From Haliclona indistincta (Eukaryota; Porifera; Demospongiae; Haplosclerida; Chalinidae), in the NCBI GenBank assembly GCA_964017065.1, contig OZ024784.1:8847152-8911151 (forward strand): 64,000 bases of DNA. The letters are read 5' to 3'. The notes under the pieces are model-generated. The model did no database searches, had not been told where the DNA came from, and saw only the letters and a program-made list of their open reading frames with translations. The position numbers and the translations under genes are program-made. Shown one piece after another: positions 38,001 to 46,056 of this stretch (positions are counted from its first letter, which is position 1; each line of letters starts with the position of its first letter).

Positions 38001-39380
38001 GATGACGGAAGTCTTTTTCATGTCTCTGGTAAAGGCTCAAGTTTTGGTCCTTGCTGGCGAAAGCATGACACTGTTGGAATTGGAATTCGCAAGCACAAAA
38101 CTAAATCTGACAGTGAACAAGTGCAGGTGTTCTTTACAGCAAATGGCATTGAGCTGGGCCACACGACAATGACTGTTCCTGAGAGTGGACTGTTTCCTAC
38201 TATTGGCATGCACAGCATAGGAGAGAGGGTTAAAGTTCATGCCAATATCAAACAGCAATTTTGTGCAGACTACTATCGTTTGCAGTGGCGTTCTCTAGTT
38301 GGTCTACAATTTTCTCATTCAAAAAAGCATCGGAGAGACATATTATCATTCAGTGTTAATGGGCGTGCATCTCCTCTCCAAGTAGCTGGGATGCTACCAG
38401 ATGGTATTGGCATTGGCATTTCTCACAGGCCATTTTCTGAAAACTTACAATATTTTGAAGTGGAGGTTATCAGTTTAGGCAAGGTCAGAGCAGTGGCAGT
38501 TGGAGCTACTTCTAAAAACTATCCCTTAGACAGTCTTCCTGGCTGGCTTTCAGGATCAGTAGCATATCACACTGACAATGGTTACCTGTATCAAGCATCT
38601 GGCCAAGGAAGACCATTTGGACCAGCAACTGTTAAAGGAGATGTGATTGGATGTGGTGTCTCTTTCTTACCATCAAACTCAAAGCATTGCTTTGTATTCT
38701 TTACTCACAATGGTGTTGAAATTGGAAGAGTTCGCTCTGCAATTCCTGACAATGGCATCTATCCTGCTATTGGGTTATGCAGTCCAGATGATCGGGTGAG
38801 TGTTAATTTCATGGAGTCATTTAAGCCAGCACCACTACCTTCAGATATTCTCATTATTGGTCTGATGCGCAGTTACAATTGCTCTTACTCTGACCACATT
38901 CTCAAATACAGTGGCGGTCCTACTGGCGGAATGGCAAAGGCACAATTTAATATTCCTCTTGAAAATGCACGCAATTTCTTTTCAGCTAACATTATCTGCA
39001 AGGATGAGGATGTTATAATTATTGGAATAGCAAACAGAGACTACCCAGACCCACATTTGCCCGGTGAAAGCTCTTTCTCGATTGCTTACAACGTCTCAAA
39101 AGGCACAATCAAGGCGGTTTGTGGGCACACCATACAGAATCAGAAAGCAGTTAAATGTCGTGTAGGAGACTCCATTGGTTGTGGTGTACAATGGGCAACT
39201 GATTCTAAAGATCCTCCGTGTGTGTTCTTCAGCAGAAATGGCATGGTCATTAATCAAATGGAGATTTCTACTCCAGACGAAGACTTATTTCCTATCATTG
39301 GTGTCATACCCAAGTCAAGAAAGTGTATTCTTCGTATGGACTGGAGTAATCATTACTTTGGCCCTCAAAATGTGTTGTAG
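32100..39380 (+). CDS. Giant intronless SPRY-domain-repeat protein, 2426 aa
   Basis: One uninterrupted frame of 7.3 kb, unusual among intron-rich neighbours. The protein has about twelve repeats of about 170-190 residues, each with the SPRY pattern: Y/FFEV.I...G....IAIGL, a Y/FPLDxLPGW-type loop, a SIAYHxDDGxLF-type strand, a GDVIGCG motif, FFTxNGxxLG and GLFPTIGL. Best examples lie around residues 1560-1725, 1890-2060 and 2065-2245. Earlier repeats (about 765-1540) are more diverged. A Ser/Pro-rich linker of about 170 residues separates repeats 3 and 4. No signal peptide, membrane segment, RING, B-box or kinase domain was recognised. SPRY domains are protein-interaction modules, and the single-repeat sequences recall SPRYD3/RanBP9-type SPRY. 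The cellular role is unknown. The start ATG (32100) sits at the end of a divergent promoter. Lack of introns suggests retrocopy origin or repeat expansion within one exon (inference). Confidence 0.9.
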   Translation: MPLRGDRWSKLQIDYDTFWRVSSPKDVQRTSQGVYNYVGQLDENEYGSIIQIRTIEPVLVPGEKGRAQFEVRIVNTGVHNSITVGFCSKGYKEKELLPGWSDKSGTAIGVDALEGRLYYDSDDGEPKFCQCVVGDVIKCVLVPQTRPNSVLVEFHCNDQQITEIKAHLPSDGFYGVVALASKGERVRLSPPEKEEFEAIDSRFVVRSRNAVHEGDGLFVYASSDRPVDSSESESPYRIGTVRSKMSIDPMNVRLRSLQVQLVDQGELCGIAIGVCSSDYSTDSMPGWAENSVAYHLDIRSVLYGDEESEQERVAPLRVSDILQVVLEPIDGSSKEVMVFFRKNGELMAKHKTWTPRNGFYWCIAMTSEGEKVRVIPTNCSMVPIRRVVQSVRFEELWQLPTPDIDLTSKGICAYVGHGGEQHIGSIRSRQPLDPHDPNAFFEVKIVNPGHLCSIAIGVCSKHYPHSLLPGWQSKSVGFHCDTGGVYHNSTHSQDTDRPCRGGDIVRCSVEAVDGSSKQVNISFYINGILVNSETEWVSSEGIYAAVGMMSRGEVIQLACPRMDPPSLKRGLEGLPSSLTKPLKQSTYPLKKVSTPYQQQISCPPKLSEQWQSGVYEPPVVSPISAPSLAYNQDEKISKQSSLVTEKSAPSFSDVVSEEPTHSMIPSAVQWLHVPHVSLSSLPPVATGIPNEGGEFIVEGEDHPDSSIVPVPSLSPIPPGDKCAELINQIHTLPQVSKADCHNFRVLYNLKTSTPIADDANLSQSFPSSSGLVLECSSDAKHGLALSRIPLSEKMPYFETEFLVDGPDNSTRVGVVWTVDNPTLTDKRKALNQSVTPCYGYVLFHLATGELLTCIGGEQKTNSLRYLPSAVGDIIGCSASLKYKSEESPLPTNKNMLNANIPQTRHVTLRFYKNALPVAETTVPVYSGGISPFVYLTTGSVVLVKKGYSLSPLDYFDSHPVPEDYLNFSSLSNPVDTSFSWRPLQDCTLEETTTGYTVSLSPPSSSKALAKTGIFQHSLPFSSNHSYCEIELLCAAENYIVLCLGAMPKVESNTEITLPGESRDSVGCSPLLGVVMRGGAQVACIPETTVEQLRDYKEGLWLGIGADFISSSDSRTSVEIFFTIDFQEVARLVTPITQGGLFPTIGILTESKEKTVLPSPDVCHKTANVFFPKAWPSNSSRTLPFGIGRISQSCGSCSASHIFDSSSGISGIQSCSPLLPSKSYFEATVCSGGTNFEVSVGLAPLAYPLNIHIGAQAPSIAYMVNTGSIVHNGSEKIVSPVFDHPGVKIGCGAVFPDDGSRGSVEVIFTVNDRVVARCFVRVPSSGFFPTIALNTKTGFLSFDFSAPNPFRESPFQLKWHKLDNILAAHSSLQLISHAHIGIAQLARPTSLLSNQSNYFKVTLESSLTSGKVFVGLSNSTDSPFSPRVQPTNCSYFLELSSGMVIITQRGNRRSDECSVLDVTEFGCGVYPIPNSNSLLLFFTLDNQAVYSTEIKDLDDLLYPCICMVGCFTKVQVDPSALWPPLTSIGRGWGRHQCLKYSYGSLYQQSHRIGTLSKNGIGFAQSSMPLTPSNTYFEVEILERNPKKAIAIGLASRKYSMANWIGTKPGSIAYHADDGHLFKASVNSVNYGPTYGEGDVVGCGIFFITESHNSAMNGDLRVDTYFTINGVLLGTQKMTIPPQGLFPTICLESPTERVCVKLQCKFPPYLERMSDKWARSFCVIQSGLMLQHSFRLRSNLKGLDCPKAFCQARDPLSSHSYFEIEIVQFGPMSILSIGLAPLQKEQCLELPLEIVMFNSRGQIITMAEGAKTSLVPTRKKCGPGDVLGCCIENCSVLTFYFNKTLVLSCPLPSSFASKPLHPTIILTDPKDVVIPSLGAIRPVGHDRHYIGWLRSERVKITNCVLEYDSKGGHVGVAQISQSMTTSLPYYEVDVLSLGERATISIGAAAVDHPLTRQPGWVHRSIGYHGDDGSLFHVSGKGSSFGPCWRKHDTVGIGIRKHKTKSDSEQVQVFFTANGIELGHTTMTVPESGLFPTIGMHSIGERVKVHANIKQQFCADYYRLQWRSLVGLQFSHSKKHRRDILSFSVNGRASPLQVAGMLPDGIGIGISHRPFSENLQYFEVEVISLGKVRAVAVGATSKNYPLDSLPGWLSGSVAYHTDNGYLYQASGQGRPFGPATVKGDVIGCGVSFLPSNSKHCFVFFTHNGVEIGRVRSAIPDNGIYPAIGLCSPDDRVSVNFMESFKPAPLPSDILIIGLMRSYNCSYSDHILKYSGGPTGGMAKAQFNIPLENARNFFSANIICKDEDVIIIGIANRDYPDPHLPGESSFSIAYNVSKGTIKAVCGHTIQNQKAVKCRVGDSIGCGVQWATDSKDPPCVFFSRNGMVINQMEISTPDEDLFPIIGVIPKSRKCILRMDWSNHYFGPQNVL

Positions 39381-39576
39381 TAATTGTGTGTATAACTATA
39401 TCAAAATTCTAAATTATAATAATAATTATTCATGAGTTGTCAATAACATGAATGGACTTATTAATTTTATTATTTGATTCGTAGGTGTGGTTTTAATAAC
39501 TAGCTGAGCCTGGGCTGAAAAAACTGCTAGAAATGCTACTGTAATCATGTCTATTCAGCATTCAATATGATTGATC

Positions 39577-41751
39577 ATGAGCTTACAGGACGCAGAGAAC
39601 GCTCTTGCAGGTGCCGCGTCAGGCATTTCTACGAGAGTAGTTTCAACACCTCTAGATGTGCTCAAGATTCGCTTCCAACTGCAACTAGAACCGATAGGAA
39701 AGGTGTGTTGTAACGTACTGGCTTACCTGTACTTATCAAACTTTTTTTTAATGTTATAACAGAACTCTTTTTCGAAGTATCACGGTATGTTGCAGGCCAC
39801 AAGAACAATATTAAGAGAAGAGGGTCTTATGGCATTTTGGTGAGCTAGCTATATTTATAGTTATGGCAAGTTTTGTTTGTTCTATTGATCAGATTGATCA
39901 GACTCAAAATGTAAAGTTGATGTGTACGTATTAATTAGTACGTATACCAGGTGATAGTACGTAGTCTAGATAACATAGCCATTTGATTAGACCATGAATG
40001 TCAACATAATTTTATTTGAACTATGGCTCCACATACTTTCATTGTGTTGGCTATCTCATAGGAAAGGGTTCAGTCCGGGCTTGGGTTTGTATACATTGTA
40101 TGGAACTGTTCAGGTATGCACTAATGCACAGTGTATCAATCTGGTTCTGTGTAATCATAGTTTAGTGTCTATGAGTTTACGTTACGAAACATCAAACTTC
40201 AGCACAGTAGTAAGTTGTTCCACACTACACTCATTCACTGCTACCAAATATTCTGTCCTTCCTATGTAGTGGAAGAGTTTGTTGGAGGAAGTGTGGGTGG
40301 CTGTGCAGCTTCATTGGTGTGTCACCCTCTGGATATCTTGAGAACAAGACTCGTTGCTCAAGGAGAGCCCAAGGTTAAAACGATGTTTGTAAATAAATAT
40401 GTTCCAGAGAAAATTACTAATCCACTACTCATGAACTCACAGTTGAGTCTCATAATTCTCACAAAGTATCTCAGTTTGTAATTTTGCTTAAAAAGAAGTT
40501 TGAATATGGCGGTCAACAATCACTGGACTGGACTAGTGGACTGGTGGACTACAAAACAGGAAACCGCGCCCATAATTACTATACTACTAAACCCAAGACC
40601 TTCGCCTAACAGCGCCTAGTATTCGCCTAACAGCGCCCAGTATGGACCCATAACAGTGCCCAGTATGGGGATCAACCTAAATATTCGCCACCTCACGATC
40701 CTTAGTGTTAGAATGCCGGGAACGACGATCCTTAGTGTTAAAACACCGGGAACGATGATCCTTAGTGTTAAAACGCCGGGAACGACGATCCTTAGTGTTA
40801 AATCGCCCGTTAGCGAATACTGGGCACCGTTAGGCGAAGGTTTTTATGGTCTTGGGTTTAGTAGTATAGTAATTATGGGCGCGGTTTCCTGTTTTGTAGT
40901 CCACGTCCACTGGTCCAGTCCAGTGATTGTTGACCGCCTTTGAATATGTACACAGTTTGTTCATTGTTGTCAAAGAATAATTTTTTGTAGACACCACTTC
41001 AGGTGACTCTGTGTTTTGCTGCAGATGTACCCTAGTTTGATAACAGCTATTAGAATGATGTACAGTGAAAATGGTATCAGAACATTCTATAAAGGTAAAT
41101 TTCAGTACAAAAAGATTAAGGATTACTTTTCTCCAGGTTTGTCACCAGCTCTACTATTAAATGTACCTCAGACTGGAATATTCTTCTATTTTTACAAATT
41201 GTTCACTAATGTCTGGAAAATATGTTTTGTGAGTATTGACTCTGTATCGACACACAAGAGTGTTTGTGTTGCTGCTACAGAATACACATGAGGAGCGAGT
41301 GAAGAGCACAGGATCAATGGTGTGTGGATTCATGTCTGGAATGCTGAGTAGAGTCATCGTGATGCCTCTTGATGTTGTCAAGAAGAGAATACAGGTCAAC
41401 TAGTTCATGTACTGCTTAATCTATGTGCAGCATGTTATAAATGACTCAAGAGTTGAAATTTACAACTGAATTGTGCGTTATTTACAGGTAGTTGGATTTG
41501 AAAAGGCAAGACAGCCATTTGGTCAAGTTGGTCGTTATACAGGTATTGTAAACTGTTTTATAAAAATTGCAAAGGCAGAAGGTATTAGAGGTTTCTACAA
41601 AGGGACATCTGTGGCTGTTTTAAAGGTGTTGATCTGTTAGTATACGTGTATAATGATGATGTTTCGCTTCATACAGCACTCCATCAATGTTGGTGTGGCT
41701 TTCACTGCGTACAATCAAGCACTGTGGTTTATTAGAGAACACCATCACTGA
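39577..41751 (+). CDS. SLC25A19: Mitochondrial carrier, thiamine pyrophosphate carrier type
   Basis: Inner-membrane solute carrier of the SLC25 family, nine or ten small exons. Three carrier signatures are present: STPLDVLKIRFQLQ, CHPLDILRTRLVAQGEP and VMPLDVVKKRIQ. Other family features are KYHGMLQATRTILREEG, GLSPALLLNVPQTGIFF, VVGFEKARQPFGQVGRYTGI and EGIRGFYKGTSVAVLK. The order and wording, especially LRTRxxAQGEP and GFEHAR/GFEKAR...FGQVxRY, match SLC25A19, which imports thiamine pyrophosphate into mitochondria. A small exon FSVYEFTLRNIKLQ (about 40159-40208) fills the second helix. The start ATG 39577 follows an in-frame stop. The stop TGA ends at 41751 after EHHH. The intron at about 40375-41022 contains a 431-bp inverted-repeat element. 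It is head-to-tail with the SPRY gene, 196 bp downstream. Confidence 0.88.
40508..40938. mobile_element. 431-bp fold-back MITE with a 9-bp target duplication (MULE-like)
   Basis: The direct repeat TTTGAATAT flanks both sides (40499-40507 and 40939-40947). The ends are inverted repeats of over 100 bp (GGCGGTCAACAATCACTGGA... on the left; the complementary right end finishes GTTGACCGCC). The centre has about four tandem copies of a 30-bp unit (CGATCCTTAGTGTTAAAACG, CCGGGAACGA). A 9-bp target duplication is characteristic of Mutator-like elements. Non-coding; lies in an intron of the SLC25A19-like gene. Confidence 0.85.
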
Positions 41752-41905
41752 AGATTTATCAAAGATTGCCTTTTTATATCATTTTTATGCTGCAACAGGA
41801 TTACTTATATCTATTATCTGTGAATTGTAGGTGTGGCTAATAAATTTCCATAGAAACTACTACATGTATACTCAAAATTATTTGGCGGGAGAAATTTTCA
41901 GCGAA

Positions 41906-44612
41906 ATGGAGCGCTTTGAGCGTTACGTGCCCGAGAAGGAATTGCCTGAGGAGATACAGAACATGCCTTGCGAAGAGACCAAGTGTCGCTTTTGTGGCGT
42001 GAGTTACCTGGTACACCACGAAGTAGCTAGGCTGGAGAACGTGGTGAAGAAGATGCAAGAAGAAAAAGACGCTCTACTATGTCGCCTCACTGACGCAGAG
42101 GAGAACAGAAAGCTAATGAAAGAAGAAGTCGAAAAAAAACAGAATAATTCAAAAGAACTGACAAGGCGCTTGCAAATTCTGAAAGACAGAGAAAATGGGT
42201 CAGCAGATATGATTATTATCAGTCGACACTAGCATAGATTTGACACTAGCTAGCAGAGTCACAGCACTAGCAACATGCTGTTTGCTAGTGCTGTGACTCT
42301 GTCATACTCAGTATACTATCTGTCATGTTTTCTTCAGAATCTTACAAAGGGAAAAACAGTATTACTCTATTCTAAGGCAATTTCATCACTCAGTGAAACA
42401 AATTCAAGCTGTGCTCCCACTTATGAAAACAACACTAGCAAACAGCATGTTGGATGATCATCAATCGTGTAGTGCAGCTATTATTCAGTCAACAAAGAAC
42501 TCTGTCACATCTTGGCACAAGGAAAAATGTCTTCTCAAGGAACGCATAGCAGAAGCAGACAGAATAAACATAGAGGTGACCAAACAGCTGGTTAAAGAGA
42601 GAGAAAACAGCGCATCAACAGCAGCACAAGTTCTAGAATTCAGAGAGAAACTAATGAGTGCAGAAGGAAAATACACAAGTAATAAGCGCCTATATAGCTT
42701 AGTCTGCATATCTCTTTTATACATGTATGCATATCTTTTTCAAGCAAATAGATTAGGTCATATCTGTCTTATTAAAGGAGGTTCACTGCAACTGATTCAC
42801 TTATTGCAGCACTGAATGATGAACTGAAGTGTACAAATGACAAGTTACATACAATGACCACCTCAACAGAGAACCAAATCAGGTACATACTAGGTTGTGT
42901 TAGCTGTGGCTCTCTCAAGTTGTTTGGTGACTGTGACTACTGCATTATTTCAGGGCACTACAGGTGAAACTTGAGAGATCTCTTGAACAATGTTCATCAC
43001 TCACTAGAGAAGTTGAAACCCTCAATAGAAGGTAAGTACATGTATAGTCTAGGTTACATGTACTATTGCAAACTTAGTTTAAAGAGCAAGTCTGCTGAGC
43101 TGCTGTCCACTACAGAGAGACACAAGCTAGATAGAGCAGCGCTAGATAAGCAGCTGATGTCACAAGAGAGAGAACTCATTCATTGCAAAGCACAACTGAC
43201 AAAAGAGAAGCAGGTGCTCTTGTTGTGAGTGTAAATACACGATTGTTTGTGAGTGAGTGAGTGAGTGAGTGAGTGAGTGAGTGAGTGAGTGAGTGAGTGA
43301 GTGAGTGAGTGAGTGAGTGAGTGAGTGAGTGAGTGAGTGAGTGAGTGAGTGAGTGAGTGAGTGAGTGAGTGAGTGAGTGAGTGAGGATCATAGTGTGTGC
43401 TTCATTTTAATAGTGCATGGGGAGGGGTGTATAATTTATGCATTAGTAACCAGTACCTCTGTCTCTGTCAAACAGGATGTATTGGGTAAACTTTCCCTAG
43501 CTGAGATTAAGTTATCACAGCTAAGCCAACAACAGGGCATGCTGACAGCACAACACCATCTTGAGCTAGAGAAAGTGAGAAGCTCCTGATACAAAACACT
43601 CATCAAATTGCTAAACCTACTGCAGGCTCTGGACAGTATGAAACTGAAAAATCAGGAAAAGCTAGCACAGTTAAGAAAAACACTTCTCCAAGAATCAGAG
43701 AAGGTATCAAATTGTGCACATACACACATTTCAAATCATAATCTGTGTGTTGCGTATAGATTCTATTTATAGAACGATCAAAACAAAAGTCATCATTGGA
43801 ACAACAGCACAAATCTCATCACCTTGAAATCACAGAGGTCAAGCATTATGTGCAGTATTGCATACTATTTGAACTATGGTCATACATGTAGTTGGAAGTG
43901 AAGATAAGTTCATTGAAAAAGAATCAAACCACTGAAATCGAAAAATTGAAAACAGAATTGTTGAAAGAGCAGGTGCATAATTGTATGAATAATTATGATA
44001 CAATAATGCCTTTGATGATGCAGAGACTGTTTGATGTTGAAGTAACCAGACACATTGAAGAGAAAAAGAACCTGACCATGGAGCTAGAGAGAATGGCTGT
44101 AGAACGTGATCAACAAGAGATGACCGTCCAGCAAGAACTGGACAAGTATAGAAAAGAGAATAGTGCTCAGCTGGAAGAGAAGGAGAGGGCTATTCTAGAG
44201 TGCGAGGAACGGTGTGCTGTGCTCAGTGAAAAAGTGAAGAGTGCTTATCTAGAGGTAAGTGCATGATGTCAGGATTTTTCGTTACCTGAACCCGGCCCAC
44301 TGACCTGTATAGATCTAAGGGTTAATATTAATGACATCCACTGCCAAAGTGATGGTGCTGATAATGACATAATTATAATTGCACTTGCTGATGATAGTAC
44401 TCCAGATGAGTGACATGACATCTGGCATCCTTTTGTGATTTTAAACTTAATATTTTTTTTATTATGACCACATTAATTACATTTTATGACCAATTAATAT
44501 TTTAGTACAGTTGCAAGGTGTTGCTGTCTCTTTGCTGTAGATCAGCTCACTGCAGAGCACAGTAGAAAGACAGTGCTTGGAGAGAAGAGAATTACTCTCA
44601 CAGAGAAACTGA
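41906..44612 (+). CDS. LEKR1: LEKR1-like coiled-coil protein
   Basis: Multi-exon gene. The start ATG 41906 opens MERFERYVPEKELPEEIQN, followed by MPCEETKCRFCGVSYLVHHE, the diagnostic N-terminal block of LEKR1 (leucine-, glutamate- and lysine-rich protein 1). The rest is heptad-rich coiled coil: LENVVKKMQEEKDALLCRL (exon 1), ILRQFHHSVKQIQ...HKEKCLLKERIAEADRIN (about 42338-42676), ERHKLDRAALDKQLMSQERE (about 43115-43215), LGKLSLAEIKLSQLSQQQG (about 43476-43588), KKNLTMELERMAVERDQQEM (about 43880-44252), and a last exon ISSLQSTVERQCLERRELLS with the stop at 44610-44612. Exon 1 appears to end in phase 2 near 42195, and other exon limits are approximate. Function in animals is poorly known; ciliary or centrosomal association is only a guess for such coiled coils. 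The intron at about 43216-43475 carries a long GTGA repeat. Confidence 0.7.
42254..42301. repeat. Perfect 20-bp hairpin in a LEKR1-like intron
   Basis: CAGAGTCACAGCACTAGCAA (42254-42273) and its exact reverse complement (42282-42301) are separated by an 8-base loop. It could be a minimal inverted-repeat element or a structured RNA segment; no target duplication is obvious. Confidence 0.7.
43249..43384. repeat. (GTGA)34 microsatellite
   Basis: An essentially pure tetranucleotide repeat of 136 bp in the LEKR1-like intron. In the sense direction each unit boundary reads GTGAGT, a good 5' splice-site consensus, and the repeat begins about 35 bp after the real exon end. Confidence 0.97.
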
Positions 44613-45183
44613 CTCATTGTTATCCGACAATAACTGTATACACATTCTAATATTTTTCTAATGTTATAACTAATCCATTCCTGACTCATAATTTGTTATG
44701 GGTGACTTTAAAATAATCTCTTGACCTTTTACAATGTCGGTGACCTTACAATGCATGAGGCCGCTCCTATGTAGCTACAAAAGGTAAAACTGAAAGTGTA
44801 ACGGCACCACTATCTGTCTCTCTTGTATCAACAGTGTATACAGCCAATGCAGATCCTTACCATTTTAGAATCACCTGATTTACTCAGAGTCTATCCCTGC
44901 ATGTTGTTGTACTTGCTATAGGTGTGCATGTGTGAATAGCAACTACTGCAGGATCTGTTTTTCTGTTGAACATGCACGCCCTTAGCTTACTTGAGTAATG
45001 TATAGACAGCTTTACTTGAGTAACTTGCTCTTTATTATGCTCCTATTGTTTTTTTCTCATGTGTGCTCCTATTATGCTCATAAAGTTTGCTTTATTATAT
45101 TTTATATAAATTATTATCATGCTTTTATTTTTCAACAAAACTGTCACTGTTTGTGTTTTATGGTTGGACTTTACATAGTTTAA
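44613..45183. other. AT-rich 3' flank of the LEKR1-like gene
   Basis: Convergent intergenic space. No gene recognised. Confidence 0.5.
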
Positions 45184-45774
45184 CCCTTTAAGCCCTAATG
45201 ACGCAATTGTGCGTCATACATACTTCAGACAGCATAACTTTGTGAAAAAGTGCTAAAATATCCCAAAATTAAGCCAAATTGAAGAATACAAATAACCACA
45301 AAAAATTGACCGGTTTTCGGCGCGCCCCCTGCGCTAAACGTATTGGCTTCGGCATTTCTATGGCTTCAGTGCAAATTTCACAACATTTTAGGAAAAACAA
45401 AATGGCTGCCAAGAAAATTTGGACATTTTATGGCTTCGGGTGCTCGGAAAACACATTTTGGCGCATTCTCTACGATCTGGGCTACATTTTACATTGACCA
45501 AAACCACTGCTATTTACATGTACTTTTCAGTAGCCAGCCCCAAAGCACTAACTTTGAGCAAAATTTGACGAGGTCGCTGCACTTTATCGGCTTCACTTTC
45601 GAAGTGGGAGGGGCATATCGACCGACTTGAGTATGGGCAATTGCGGCTACTCACTGGCGTAAAAGGACGCAAATTTGAGACCAGTAGCACAAAAGACACA
45701 CGAGATATTCACGATAGAAGTGGTCAGCATTTACGAGGTTAAAATTTCAGCAAGATAATTTAGTAGTTAAAGGG
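45184..45774. mobile_element. 591-bp piggyBac-like MITE
   Basis: TTAA lies immediately outside both ends (45180-45183 and 45775-45778). The element starts CCCTTTAA and ends TTAAAGGG. A TTAA target with CCCTTT-type ends is characteristic of the piggyBac superfamily. The interior is non-coding and more GC-rich than its surroundings (for example CGGCGCGCCCCCTGCGC near 45320). Confidence 0.65.
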
Positions 45775-46056
45775 TTAAGCTTCACGGATAACTTTTTCAC
45801 ATGCAAGAAGAAGTACTTAAAGGCTTTAAATTTTTTAAATATTAGCTAATCCAGCCAATAGTATTGATGAGCATTAAACTATAAGCGAGTCATTATGCTG
45901 GCATTTTTATGATTCATTTGTGGTCTTATTATGCAGCCAAAGCCTAGTACCATGCATGCAGGAATAATTATTATTGTGTGCATTGAAAAACTTATTATTA
46001 AAATCAATTATCTATTAACACAGTAATTAAAGGTCAATTATCCTCATGCCACATGT

